A stretch of DNA of 64,000 nucleotides from Moelleriella libera RCEF 2490 (Eukaryota > Ascomycota > Sordariomycetes > Hypocreales > Clavicipitaceae), in assembly GCA_001636675.1 (NCBI GenBank), contig AZGY01000004.1, positions 642,552 to 706,551 on the forward strand. The letters are read 5' to 3'. Shown here piece by piece: positions 12,221 to 24,518 of this stretch. The notes under the pieces were generated by a model that worked only from the letters and a program-made list of their open reading frames with translations, had not been told where the DNA came from and searched no databases. Position 1 is the stretch's first letter. Each line of letters begins with the position of its first letter. The position numbers and the translations under genes are program-made.

Positions 12221-14036
12221 CTAGTGCGAAGCAGCAAAAAAGATGTTCATAAACAGACATACCACCATGACAATCACACCATAGATGGACAACGCAAGCG
12301 CAAGTTTTCTGACCATGCCGTGGTCAAGGTGCTCCAGATCCCACCGCCATCTTCTGCGCCAACGCCACGAACTTGAATTCGCCGGCGGGCTATGGCGACG
12401 CACAGCACTCGCGCTGCTTTCGGCGAGCGGTGCTGAGTCTTCGATATCGGAATTGCCGGATCCATCTATGTCGTCATCTTCCTTGATCAATCGCTGGTGA
12501 TAAGGACTCTCGGGATCGCTGATTTTATAATAGAACAAGCCAGGTAGGATGAAGCTGATGGACGTCGAGCCAGTGCTGCCTACAAATGCCAAAACTCTGT
12601 CTAGGCTGCTGACTGACAGGGCAGTAAAATAGGCCAAGGTAAGAATGAGAGTGGTAAGAAGCGCAAATCTGGTATCTGACATGGGTGCCGAGGTGCCATG
12701 ATCGCCTCTCACTATAGAGCCAGCAGAAGGTTGGATGGGTTCAGCACGTCCACCACTGGACTGGGAGCGGTTGGGTCGCCAACGGAGCACAGCGTCCAGC
12801 GATGCACGGCACGGGTGCACCTGGAGGGGTATCGAAAATAGCACTAAAATGACAATGGCGGCCTTGCCAATAGTTGAGGCAACTCCCGTGGGATCTACTC
12901 AACGCTATTAGTCGATTCAAGTCCCCATCAACAGACTCGACGACTCACACATCAGGACAATATTGCCGACAATATCGTTGCCGAAAGTGATGTACCCAGT
13001 AATAGCGACCAAGATATAGATTGCCGCAGCAGAGCCGATGCTAGACGCAACAACGCGAATCATGCTGGAGGGAGAGGGGTCCTGGATCTCATTCACTATG
13101 GAGAACATCTGTCGTTTGATTGTCCGTTAGCTGCTTGCAGACGCCAAAGCCGTGATTTTGACCTACATTTTGATGGCAAGTGTAAGCAAAGACAACGATT
13201 GGCAGAGCACTCAGAGTTTCCACCGGCCCGGCCCATTGGATTACACGAATATTATTGGGGTCGGCGTGAGGGTCGGCAGCAAAATGATACACAACCAGCA
13301 CAATCAAATACCCAATCGAGACCAGGGCGACGAGACTTGTGTACTTGAGCGAGTCGAGGCGGCGGAGAAAGCTCAGCGGAATTATTAGAAGCATAAAGGC
13401 AGTAATCCAGAAATGTCGGTCGACGAGATAGGGGATATGGTCAGCGCGACTGTTGAAGCCGAGCATAACACCAGGCATCAAATCCCCAATAATGATCATG
13501 TAGGAAATTCCAACCCCAAAGCATTTGACGGCGATAGCAGCGTCGAAGATAACAGATGCCTGAGAGTACGTGATCTGCGATAGCGCAAAGAAAGATGCAG
13601 TTCCACGATCCAGATATCGGGCGCATTTTGACTGCAGGTAAAGGCCGAATGCGGCTGTCAACCCAGACCACATGACCAACAAAACACCAAGCATGATACC
13701 CATGTGAGATAAAACAGAAGGCATCGCTAGGGTACCGGCGCCGACAACTGAACAGAGATTAGTCTTGGCAGAGTCGCTCGCGCAGGGAATCGGAATACGA
13801 ACTGGTGTTTAGCAAGTTGACGATGCTGCTTGTCGTCGAGGCTTGCCCGCCATGGCTGCCATCTTTGCCGCCGCGACGTCGTTTTCTATCATCAAGAGCA
13901 GTCGTCAGCACCTTTCCTCAAATGATGGATTTTCGAGGAGAGCATGAAACTCGGCAGTTGCGAGTGATACTTACCTTGGCATATCGCTGTGAGCCCTGGC
14001 CGAATTCCCATCCGAAATGGTCGAATAATTGGTCAT
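12221..14036 (-). CDS. AVT-type vacuolar amino-acid transporter (AAAP/SLC38)
   Basis: Five exons (14036-13975, 13885-13803, 13747-13167, 13108-12949, 12894-12221) give 519 residues. The N-terminal 40 or so residues are hydrophilic and Arg/Gly-rich. The family signature NTIVGAGTLAMPSVLSHMG follows, as the first membrane segment. Hydrophobic segments then run through the protein, about 11 in all: for example FGLYLQSKC, CFGVGISYMIIIGDLMPG, HFWITAFMLLIIPLSF, YILVAITGYITFG, and two near the C-terminus ending SIYGVIVMVVCLFMNIFF. VHPCRASLDAVLRW after TM8 is typical of the AVT5/6/7 group. An acidic loop (EDDDIDGSGNSDIED) and a basic WRWRRRWRWD patch lie between the last helices. Likely role: proton-coupled amino-acid movement across the vacuolar membrane; substrate and direction are not readable from sequence. 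Confidence 0.93.
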
Positions 14037-14636
14037 AGCAGGCTCACTATGGAAGATGACGGTTCTTGCATCAAACCTCGACAGCTATGAAAGGGGAGAA
14101 AATCTCCTTCCCCGCCTCGTCGTCGAGCAAGCTTGTGCCTTGACTTGAGAGGGACACCTATGCCTTTGCCCCTAGTTACAGAGGCGCTCGGCAGCTTCCC
14201 TCCTTCAGTCGCGTGGGGTGCAAAACGAATGGAGAGGCCCGTCGTGGGCGCTTGATAGCGGGGAAACGTCGTGGGCGCGGGTCGCAGAGCAGGCTGGTCT
14301 GTGGCAGCTTCAGGGGAGCTCAAGATTGCGAATTGAGATGTGGCCGATGCAGTCATGACTGGCGTCAAGTATCTCTTGACTCGGTCTCCTTATACTGTGC
14401 TCAACCTTTTTGCCGTGCAAAGCGGGGCCCCGGACCTGCCAAAGACACATCGAATCAACAATGCGGCTGTTGCCTGAGTTGACCGCTGCTACCATACCAG
14501 ACGCCGCCAATCAGCCGCAGCCACTCAGCCACATCCCGCCGTCGCTTACTACAAGCTGGTCGTGAGCTGCAGTCCAAGCACGCATACGCAACATCAAAGC
14601 AAACAAGTAAACGACAACGTGCGCAGTACTTGCGCC
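14037..14636. promoter_or_regulatory. Divergent promoter, transporter / p24
   Basis: 600 bp between the start codons of the AVT-like transporter (minus) and the dynactin p24-like gene (plus). Short reading frames here show no family features. No TATA box or obvious regulatory repeat was seen. Confidence 0.55.
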
Positions 14637-15330
14637 ATGCCGAACGCGCCGCGCTCTCAGTTTGACAATCCGCTGGATCAGACTACTCTTGCGACAATAT
14701 CGCTTCTCGAATCTCGTATTCTGCGCATCGAGCATCTTCTCTACGGGCGGCCCTCCACGCATCCGCCTGTCCAGCAAGATTCCGCTGCTCGACGACTGAA
14801 AGACCTCGAACGGAAGTTTTCGTTGATGATCTCTAATTTCCGCGTCTATGATGAGTTGTTGAAAACCTGTAGGTCATCTCAGGCAACTTGCGCGCAAACT
14901 TCATCTTCTCACGACTTGCTGCGCAGACAGATCCAATCCGGATCTTTTCCACGCTCCAGGTACCTCCGTGCCGCCATCCCAGCTTTCGTCTGATGCAATT
15001 CAGGCCATCGTCTTAGCGTCAGCTTCTACCTTCTCCTCGACTTTATCGTCTCTGACTGCGGTCAAAGACTGCTCGATCCCCGATTCATCAGACAGTGCTC
15101 AACTCATCAACTTAACGGAGAGGATGAAGGCTATCGAGACGACCCAGATTGCGCAAATGGCTGAGATCTCCGAGCTGCGACAAAGGAGCGAGGCCGTTAT
15201 GCTGTCTTGGTATGAGAGCGGCGTCTTGGCAAACTCCCAATCGTTGGCGAATGTCGAGTCGCGCGTGCAAGGTGTCGAGAGAGAGATCAGAAGAAGTGAA
15301 GTGGCCGGTGAATTGGAGAAACAGATTTGA
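14637..15330 (+). CDS. ro-10: Dynactin p24 / nuclear distribution protein RO-10-like
   Basis: Two exons (14637-14868 and 14927-15330) joined by a 58-bp GTAGGT...GCGCAG intron give 211 residues. The join restores ELLKTYRSNPDLFHAP. The N-terminal block TTLATISLLESRILRIEHLL and the following LKDLERKFSLMISNFRVYDE are typical of the fungal RO-10/p24 family (dynactin p22/p24 type). This subunit sits in the dynactin shoulder and is needed for dynein-driven nuclear positioning in hyphae. Almost all of the protein is predicted helix and coiled coil, with heptad-like stretches at about 25-75 and 130-210. The ATG at 14637 is the only Met before the conserved block. Sequence conservation in this family is low, so the call rests on the N-terminal motif and length. 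Confidence 0.82.
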
Positions 15331-18300
15331 AAGTTGCGCTGTACCCAAGAACTTTGGGCGAAAATAACCGGCCGGAGCACGCGACCTGGCTAGTATCAAG
15401 GAAGTCGAGTGCCTTCTTTTGATCTGGGATTTAGCAGCCGTGGTTCATGCACATTCGCTGATGACGACCGCACCAAGCGACGGTGGCACCTCCGATCGCC
15501 GATTTTGGTGATGGATCCCCATTGGGAGACAAGATGAGGCGCATAATCTTGTCTTTGAGACACTCCCCGCAGCATAACAGCTACTGATATCGGCACATCG
15601 GAAGATCAATCTTCTTTTGATCTCAAAGAAAAAAAAAACATTATGTCATTGTGCGCGCAACAACCTGAGGGGTTTGCGATACCGTCTTGTTCTTGATGAC
15701 GTCTGCAACAAAGCATCGACGCGGTTTCAAGACAAGCCGATCCACCCGGCACGCAGCGGCTCCGCGTTTCAGCTGAGACTTGGTCACGGCCGCGCGAACC
15801 ATTTCAGCCATTGCCGGGAATAGGCAGATACGAACTACGATTTCTCAGTCGTAATTCCGTTTGACTATTTGTCGGCGATGTGCAAAAATAGCATGAAGCC
15901 TAGTGATGCGCGGCTGGCGTCAAGTCTACTGGAGTGAAGACTGCTCAAATCTTTGTCATATTGAGACAGAGCTGCCGAAACGCAAGGGAAGAACCCAGCC
16001 GCATGACGGTGGCATGCTGAGTTTGTCACAACAGTCGGCATCAGTGCCAGCTAATCCAAGTCTGAGGCCTTCGTTACGTCATGTCTTATTGCCCCATATT
16101 TCACGTTCGAATATGCTGGCCATACAAGCGTTTTCCATCCTACATTCTTGCCAGATCGTTCATCTTGTACTATGAAGCCAAGAGTTACGGCGGAGGGTGC
16201 GCAGGGTCGATCCAGGTTTCCTTCATGCAGATGGCACCTTCTCTACCCATGTATCAAGACAAACTTGAGCTGGCACAATTGGCGTCACCTGGTCAAGTCA
16301 CTTCCGAAATGGGAAGAAGACATTGTCAAACTAAGTTTTTGAGAACATCGCGTGGGATGCATAGACACTTACAATTGATTTCATCACCACTGGCCACCTC
16401 ACCAGGTAGGTTCACCCAGCTACGAGTTGTCGGTCCTCAGGACCATCATGTCTTCCGATCAACACACAAGCAGAGGAAAATTGGCTACCAAACGTAGTCC
16501 GGCTTCCTGTATCTGTGATGTATCGCCACGGCGCGAGTCAGTCAACATGCTCAGATTCACTTTTACTCTTTGAAACCTGCTTGTCATTGATCGTTGCTGG
16601 TCAGAGGACATTATTGGAGATGCGGTGCAATGTAGCAGCTTGGAAACAACGTGACAGAGGCCCATCTAACACTGCAGCTCGTGGTCGAATTCGGAAAGGG
16701 CGTCAGAGTCTTTGCGTCTTGGGAAGACAGTAAGTACTGCTGACGGCAGAATCCTGCCAATCAGGGATAGGCGGTCGCGCCGGGCTGAGCCAGACAGAAG
16801 TCTTGAACACATTGTAGTCCGTATATCGAGACAAATTGTCCGTTGCGCGTCCTTCTACGGCGTAAGCGGCAGGACGGTGTGAGACCCGGGGAGTCCGCCA
16901 GGTAAGGCGACTAAGAGGGACAGCTGAAGTCGATTTGTCCCCCTCACTACAGCGTCAAGTCGCTGCATACGCAGGGCGTTTCTTGTCGAGCCTGCAGGAC
17001 GCTCTGCCCTGAGTGAGGGGCATGCAAGGGATTGCGGTGATGCTGAAAGTGAATCCTGCGCTACAGTTTGGATAGACTGGGCGTGATCCTCTCGCCTGGA
17101 GAAGACAATCCATCGGCAAGGATGGCAAGTGCTGCTGCCGTACGTACATGGTGAGGGGTACCAGCAGAAGTGTAGAGCGAGCCACCTTTCTCATGTACTC
17201 GTCCTGCGTACCTACCTGCAAGCTTCGGATAGCACGGAATATGAAAAAGGTCTAAACTGGTGCCAAGTTGAAACGCTTCCTCGATTGTGGGTCCTTCGGG
17301 CCTCGTTCCTGGTATTGTGTCCCGAACAAAGCAAGGATGCAACAGCCAGCTGGCTCATGGCGAGGGGCCTATCATGAACTCTGGAAAAAGATGGTGTTTG
17401 ATCTCGAAACACGGTGAGCCTGGACCATGTCGTAGATCTGGGACAGAATTGCTAGGCGCACCGGATTGTCGGGCGCATGACATGGAGAGCTCTATTGAGA
17501 ATCGGCAGGTTGAGTCCGCCTGAAGTACGTACGTAAAAAGTAAACGCACTAATGCTTGGCCTCTGTCTGACCTCGGCGTCTGCTCGTCGGTATGCAGGCT
17601 ATGGAATGGGCCGCCGGCCAGCCGTGGGTTCCCTCAAATGTGGGCGAAAAGGGGGCAGATTCGTTGAAGGGGGAGATGAGAGAAGCACCAAATCTGCAAT
17701 TTCTTGCAACTGCGACAGGCGTCTTGTCATGGAAGCGCGCCGAGGATGCGTCTCTGGACAGACGTGTTTATTCGTGCGGGTGGTCTTGTCGGTGCAACAA
17801 TAGGTGGATCGAGAGGTGTTGGTTCGAGGTCGGAGCGTGCAGGGGAGCGCGTGCAAATGAGCCAAGGAGCCAAGGAAATTTCTCATTGTCTGTATCCAAT
17901 GCACCGGGCGAACAGCAGCTGCCTGCCTGACAGGAGGACACAGGCACGGGCATCCGGGCACAGCAATTGAAACGCCGCGGCTGGGCGGTGAAGTGGCTAG
18001 TTCCTCCCCATTCCTCCTGACGGCGCGGTCGCAAGGCGGCCAAGGCGGTGGCCGTTTGGTCATGTTCTGGCGACCAAGACAGATAATGGATATCAGCTGG
18101 TGAACCTGTGCCTCTTCTGTGTTTGTGCGCCACCAACGAGCTCAGGGAAGGGAACGCGTCGCGGACGCAGCCTTGTGCGCGGCAGAAAACAGGACAGTTA
18201 GTCAGTACATACTCGAAATGCCCAGGATAATTTCTGACGGGACATTGTTGGCACAGCATGCACATTGCATGCTCCGCTGTGCTTGTCATGATGATTGCTG

Positions 18301-20035
18301 GCGCGAAAATCCTCCGTGCAATGCGTTTTGCTGAGTCCGTCGGGCCACACCCCCTTGCTCGGCATGAAGAAGTAGAGTGCCTGGCAGGTGCTGCTTCCTG
18401 CGCGCCTTCCCGCTTTGGAGTCATTGGTGCCGAGTGCACCACACCACCTGCAAAAGCCAAGTGAGTGGCCAGCCACACTGCACGACCCCTGCCGGCCTCT
18501 CCACACCCATGCAGCAGCCCGTCGGTCATGGGGGTTTTGCCTACCATTCCCACCGGCTCAATGGCCTCTCGTTTCGCGTATATCCGCCATGGCTGGCTGT
18601 CTCGCGTTTAAGGCCTCGTCTACCAGCTGGCCTCTCTCTTCCTTCCGGCCAAGCGGCGATGCTAGCTCGAATCTTAGAACAATAAACCGGTATTGCACCA
18701 TGCCATCGGGCTGCAGGCCCCGCCACCCCCATTCTATGCAGCTCTGATCCTTTCTGTCCGACGACCATGGGCCGTCAATTGACATCCCAAAGAGAAGGAT
18801 TTGCTAGCACGTCTTGACTGTCCGAGCCAGGTGTTTGGTGTGGCAGAGCTTCACGCGGCGCACGCCTTTGCGTCAATCTAAACCCTCCACCTCCCACTGC
18901 AGCTGCTCCTCCTTCCCCCCCTCCTCTTCTCACACCGTTTTCCCCGTCTTCAACCGTTGTGCCACCAACCGCCGCACGAATTGCTTATTCCAGATTTGCT
19001 CCAATCCTCTCTCTCCGTCTCTCTCTTCGTTGGCTACTTCGCTTCCCCCCTCCTCCTCCCTCGTCAATTCCCCCCTCCCACGCGACGTCCAAAACTTCCG
19101 CGCATCCGCCCCCCCAAATCACAAACCACGTTGCAGCGCATCTGAGCATAGCATCAAGTGCTATACCCCTGCCCGCTTACGACCAGCCTGCTCCACCGCC
19201 GCCCATCTCAGTGGTGTAGGGAAATCAGAGCCTGCCGAATCGAATAAACACTGCGCACTCGGATCACTTTTTCCCACCCGCACTGGACAAGCCGATCCAC
19301 AGGTCATTTGGCTGTGTGCTATATTTACGAGTCCGCGTGCGGTAGTCATTCTTTACTGCGAGGACACCTCAGCCCACGCCGCACGAGTGCTGGCTTTTCG
19401 CACCACGTCGTCGCCGTGCTTCGCTCCGTATCGTGTTGTCCCTCGTATCAGCGCTTGCACGCCCCGCCGACACGACTGACTTGGCGCTTGCTGCCGTTGA
19501 CTGAAGCCAAACTCGCAATCTACCGCACCACGCGCAGCGACCATCAGCCGGCTCCGTAGCGGTTCCCGCTCCCCAACGCCTCTCAACCGTCGCAAAGTTT
19601 CTTTTCCCCTTGCCCACGGTCGACCATTCCCCCAACTGCGTCTCCTTCGATAGTACATTGCCAAATCGAAGCCGGCTGTAGCATTGAGGACGCTCGCCGC
19701 TTCGTCACTCATTTCGCTTCTTCGGCCTTTCACGCTTCTTCTGTTCTTTCTGTCAAGTTCTGTCAGACTTGATTGCGGCTGTGCCGGACCAATTACCCGT
19801 CTCGTTGGATCGCTTCAATCTCGACCGCATTTGCTCTCCTGCCTCCAATCCGACCCCTCACACCTCTTTGCGCTGTTCACCACTCGGTCTCGCTGTCGGC
19901 TCGCACAAGACCAAGCGATATCTAGCCCTCGAGCCGGGCTCCTCGCTGTCGATATTGGCCTTCCGTTGTCGTCGAGTCACTTCGGTTTTCCTTATGCCAG
20001 GCTACGCATCCCAGTACTCACCATCACTCATGAAA
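15331..20035. other. 4.7-kb spacer ending in the SHO1 leader
   Basis: No gene recognised between p24 and SHO1. Reading frames up to 261 codons (17768-18553, minus) lack domains and look like chance openings in GC-rich DNA. From about 18880 to 20035 the plus strand is strikingly pyrimidine-rich (CTCCTCCTTCC-type runs near 18908-18935 and 19030-19080). That is typical of filamentous-fungus promoters and long leaders, and it leads into SHO1. No transposon features were seen. Confidence 0.45.
18880..20035 (+). promoter_or_regulatory. Pyrimidine-rich promoter/leader of SHO1
   Basis: CT-rich blocks recur over more than 1 kb directly upstream of SHO1. Close to the start, in-frame ATGs at 19994 and 20030 precede the conserved start at 20036 with no stop between, so a 14-residue N-terminal extension is possible. 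Transcription start sites cannot be read from sequence. Confidence 0.5.
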
Positions 20036-21077
20036 ATGGATAATTCGCGAGCGTACGGTCACGGCCAGGGCCGAAAACGACTGTCCCTCGGCAATGTATT
20101 GGGTGATCCGTTCGCTCTGGCAACCATTTCCATCTCCCTTGTATGTTAAATGATGATCCCTTCTGACTCCGTTCCTATCGCCGAGGCGCCCCTATCGAGG
20201 GGATCTTGTCACGCAATTTGATGGGCCACCTACTAAACTACAAAACAAAAAATAGCTCGCTTGGTTCATCACTTTCATCTCTTGCATCATCGCTCAAGTG
20301 CAGGACAACAGCATTCCCCGGGACCGCAATCCCGATCCAAACTTTCCTACATTTGCATGGTGGGCCGTCGTCTACAGTTTATTCCTGATCGTGGGTGTCT
20401 TCGTCGTCGTCGCCAGCGACTCGATTCAAACATATCATGTGGCAGTGACAGGTTACCTTGCAGGTGGCATGGTCCTCGTCACCTCTGGCGTCAACTCCCT
20501 TGTCTACTCAAAGAATGGAGCCAGAGAGGCTGCGGCTGCTGGTTTCATTCTCCTCTCGATGGTTGTTGTCGTGTGGATCTTCTACTTTGGTTCGACTCCA
20601 TCGTCGACACCCCGAGCCTTCCTCGATTCATTCGCACTTGCAAAGGAGTCCAGTGCCATGCGCAATCAAGCGATGAACGGATATGGCGGCACTGGCCGTC
20701 CTGAGACGTCCAATTCGGTGCAGCCGCCACAGATGTACACGTCAGCCCAGCTGAATGGCTTCGAGAATCCTTCGCCGGTTGGCGGAGCGTCCCAGGCTAC
20801 ACCAGCACCGACTCTACCAGCATACGCTGGTGGTGCTCTGCAGACGACTAGCAAACCATCTGGGACAGATGAAGAAGTGCTTCCGCCTACCGAGTATCCA
20901 TACCAGGCCAAGGCTATCTACAGCTACGAAGCAAACCCTTCGGACGCAAACGAAATTTCCTTCAACAAGCACGAGATTCTGGACGTATCCGATGTGAGCG
21001 GACGATGGTGGCAAGCCCGGAGACGCGGCACAGGCGAGACTGGTATTGCTCCCAGCAACTATCTCATCCTGTTATGA
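20036..21077 (+). CDS. SHO1: High-osmolarity signalling protein Sho1
   Basis: Two exons (20036-20140 and 20256-21077) with a 115-bp GTATGT intron carrying TACTAAAC near its end give 308 residues, normal for the family. Sho1 is the plasma-membrane osmosensor/scaffold of the second input branch of the HOG MAP-kinase pathway and also feeds invasive-growth signalling. The LGDPFALATISISL block opens the first of four membrane segments. The others cover roughly 65-150, with WWAVVYSLFLIVGVFVVVAS, YLAGGMVLVTSGVNSL and AAGFILLSMVVVVWIFYFGS. A Pro/Ser-rich cytoplasmic linker follows, then a C-terminal SH3 domain from about 249 to 308 with AKAIYSYEA, the WW of GRWWQARR, and the SNYLILL end that normally binds Pbs2. 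The first coding exon ends exactly inside TM1. The start at 20036 matches homologues (MDNS...), with longer in-frame options upstream. Confidence 0.96.
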
Positions 21078-23940
21078 GACGGCGATGTGGGGAAATAATT
21101 ACTACCTGAATACGGAACTCCCAGGGGCAAGCACCATGGCCGCTGCTGCGAAGTCCCCTCCCATAGGGGCCGACATACTTTTTCTTCTTCAAACATCATC
21201 CATGCCAACGTCAGAAACACGTCTTCGATCATGAGTCACTATTTTATGTTACGCCTCCAGGTCGCGAAATCCGGATCATCATCTTGCCCAATATACCTCA
21301 CATGGGAGAAGATTGGCTCTTTGGGTGGAAGGGCCTATTCATTTATTCTTGCATGATCTGCGACACAGAATCGTTTCTAGGGACCCGGACTGGGTGGAGT
21401 ACATTTGGACGACAATTTTCTTTCCGGTGGCAGTGACAATAATGCACCTTCGGCCCGGTGGCCTGATTCTCTTATTATCCTTTGCTATACTAGCCATGTC
21501 ATTGCTTTCGTCATCCTTGGCCTCAATTATTCTTTGCAATTCGTTTCTTCCTGCTTTCAATTCAGGAATCGAAGCCTACGTTATGGGATTGAAAAATGGC
21601 CAGGTGGCACAATGTGTGTCTTTCTTTCTTTCTTTTTTCTTATGTTTAAGGGCCTCACAAGTGCACTCCACGTGTGTTGAGGCACTCTCGGGACAAGCGG
21701 CTTTTGAGAGAAAAAGCTTACGGCTGCGAGAAGACGCCGGCGCAAAAAGTCTGGTTGATCCAAAGCAAACGAATGAGAAAGGGCATGTTGCAACTCGAAT
21801 TGTATATCTGAAACGGTTTTCACTTTTTCTTTTCTTCTTACTTCATTTTATCTCTCTATCTTCTTCAACTCGATGCGGGGTTTGGGATAATAGGCAATGT
21901 CTGGCAAACCACTGGCATGCGTGTGTATAGCGTGGTGATTGAGCACAGTACTCTGGGTTTTTTTTACAATAACACGATGAACTGAAACTTTCTCTGCTCC
22001 GGGTCCCTTGCTTGTCGTGGTTTCTGTGTACTAGAATGTGCACAGACGGTGCGAGTTAATCAGTGTCGTTGAGCAGACCGCTTGGCCCGTTCCTCGCGAG
22101 GCTGTCACCGCGTGGGTCCAGCTGTTTGCCCGGGGAGGGGGGGGGAAATGCGCCACGAGGGACTATCTTCTCGTGGTCTGAGAGAAGCGAACAGGTGGAA
22201 CATAGGGGCGAACTTTTGCTTCATTCGATGCGAATGGAGGATGCCTCACGTGCATCAGGCTGCGGCGTTCTGACAACCTACCTAGGTACCTTTGTAGATG
22301 GTACGGCCCTAATGCCTTTTGCCTCATTCTGTTGATCACATACTTTACAATATCTCTCGGTGCGTAGCTGGACGCGCTGCTCAGTGAGTGACTGAAGCAG
22401 TCATGATCTCACATCGTCATCATCATGGCCTTAAATTGCAGCTCGCACGTAGACGTTGGTGGTTGGAACCGTTACCACAGAGGTAAACAAAGCATAGTTC
22501 TTCCTTGATTCTGCAGCCCTCGGAGCCTAAGTACTAGGTATAAAGCAGAAACAGTCGTGACAGTCGTGACACAAGAGTTCGTGAAGTCAAGTCTCTTAAC
22601 AGGTGAGCGCATCGGCTACAGTTCGGGACACCGGTACAGATGATAATGCGCGGACTGCATGCACGCGCGCAGGCTTGCGTGGACCTTCAAGCAGAGCCCG
22701 TGGCCGCAGGAGCTGCTGCAGGCTGGGCTGGGAATACGGAGCACCACCAGGACTGGAGACGCGGCGCGCGGGTCAGCGCGCGTGTCTGGCCGTCTGTCTA
22801 CTTCAGAATACCTCAAGGTAGAGGAAATTTGTATTCGCCACGTGTATCCGTCTCCCTTGTCCAAAAGCATCGACGGAAATGGTCACTGGCGTCGGAGAAC
22901 GCCACTGATGTCAATGTTTGGCTTTGCAGAGGAGAGAGAGTTATGATGTGATACCTTCGGCCAAGTGCCAAGCCGTACATATTCAAAACGAAAGACCCGT
23001 GCTTGGCGGTGAAGGGGAAAGAAAATCACAAGCAGGGGGACGAGACGAAACGGATTTTTCTGCTCCGACTCTCGGCCGATACACCTGGGTCTTCGCCAAG
23101 ATCGCGAGCATCAGTCTATTTGCAATCTTTTTGCCCCATCTGGGCGAAGACATGGAGATGAAGCCATTCCTGCAATTGACCAATCCAGCAATAGTGTATA
23201 GAGTATGGCGTCAACATCTCTTCCATCGATAGACTGTCTTGATCCTGGAAATATTTTATTGCTGGTTATCGAGGTGACCCGACGCGCCACGTACGCAGTC
23301 ATCACCGCCTATCTGTCGATGAAGGTTACACAACTTCGGGCGGCTGCAACTTTCATTACGTCTCCGTTCGCAGGCGTCATGTCCCGACCAACCTGTATGG
23401 GATGTCACGCCTTGTAGCAATCCAACACATCGGCATCTCGATCCGATTTCCGTCATCCCTCGACACCATCCTGTATACCATTTGGACCCAGGCGATAAGC
23501 CTCGACGAGTGTGCTGTGGCACTCAGATCGAGTCTTTTCGTCAAGGCTACGTACATCTTGTGCGTGACGTGGACGTTCATTCAATGCCGGCAGAGGATGC
23601 ACTAGGTTGAGACTGATACGAGCCACGGATGTGGCTGGGGGGGAGCATACCAGTCACTCAATCAGTGTAGCTCTCGCCTCAGCCGGATCGTAGCACAGAA
23701 CGGCGACTTTTTGTCGCATCAGGCTTCCCTTGCAGAGTATCTGTGTCTTGTATGTCTTGCTGCCGTTTCATGCCAGAATCATCCGTAAGCCTCCCAAGAC
23801 ATCAAATTGTCGAAGCTCCGAGCGCCCAATGGCCGGGCAAAAATCAACTCAAGGCGTGAACTGGATGGGCGACGTCGTCCACGCCAAGAGTTCTTCAGAT
23901 AAGGAGGAAGTTTTCATGAGCGGCAGACTATTGCAGGATC
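21078..23940. other. 2.9-kb spacer, no gene recognised
   Basis: Downstream of SHO1 and downstream of SPC19 (convergent). The 205-codon plus-strand frame at 21313 has hydrophobic runs but low-complexity, untidy sequence and no homologue I recognise. A palindrome TACCTAGGTA sits at 22279-22288 and a short tandem CAGTCGTGA repeat near 22552-22570. T-rich patches lie near 21630 and 21830-21860. Confidence 0.4.
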
Positions 23941-24518
23941 TCAACCGTCAAGCCGTTTCCTCAGCTCGCGCTCCTTCTGCAGGACTTCCAGTTCGAGGCG
24001 CTCGACTCCATATCGGAGAGCTTCTTTACGCTGGCGAACAACACGGGCTCTGAGCTTGTCTTCACCTGCGAGTCTACGCCCTCTGGACGGATTCTTTGTG
24101 TCAGTCTGCTCCGTCCTTGTAAGGCGGCCTTGCTGAAGTTCCGCTCGAGCCTTCAACGTTTCTATCCGACGATCCTGTCGCTCTATTTGAGCGTCGGCTC
24201 GCGACAGGAGGAGTGCAATGTACGGGCCGATCTCATCTCGAAGTGAGGCTTCTGCAGCAGCGAGCGTTGTTTGAGGTATCAGCTCATAGTGCTGGTGCAT
24301 TTGAGGGTTAGTTCACATCTGACAAGATGAAAAGAATGTAGTCAATTAATCCAGCTTACCCTCACAGTTTTGAGCACCTTGCTCAGTCTCTGAAAGTCGG
24401 CCACCCCGTTGCCAAGGATCTGAACCGAGGAATCCAGGAAATGAAGTGAGCTGCGAAGAGACGCGACACAGTCACCGTACGACAAGGGCATGCCCTGGGA
24501 AGTGTTTGGTGCTGCCAT
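23941..24518 (-). CDS. SPC19: DASH complex subunit Spc19
   Basis: Two exons (24518-24360 and 24291-23941) with a 68-bp GTAAGC...CACCAG intron give 169 residues, close to the 165 of budding yeast. The first exon reads YGDCVASLRSSLHFLDSSVQ then VADFQRLSKVLKTVR. The second begins HYELIPQTTLAAAEASL and continues DEIGPYIALLLSRADAQIER. This is the conserved Spc19 core. The protein is one of ten subunits of the DASH/Dam1 ring that couples kinetochores to microtubule plus ends. The rest is basic helical coiled coil ending LEVLQKERELRKRLDG. The upstream frame at 24792-24472 is a shadow that includes the first exon in another phase. The start at 24518 is the first ATG in frame with the conserved block; the next Met, nine codons on, is also possible. 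Confidence 0.9.

Noticed and set aside
17768..18553. 261-codon minus-strand open frame
   Set aside because: No domain, untidy Cys/His/Arg-rich composition, and GC-rich surroundings where several frames are open on both strands.
21313..21930. 205-codon plus-strand frame with hydrophobic runs
   Set aside because: The hydrophobic parts come from T-rich DNA downstream of SHO1; no consistent membrane topology or homologue was recognised.
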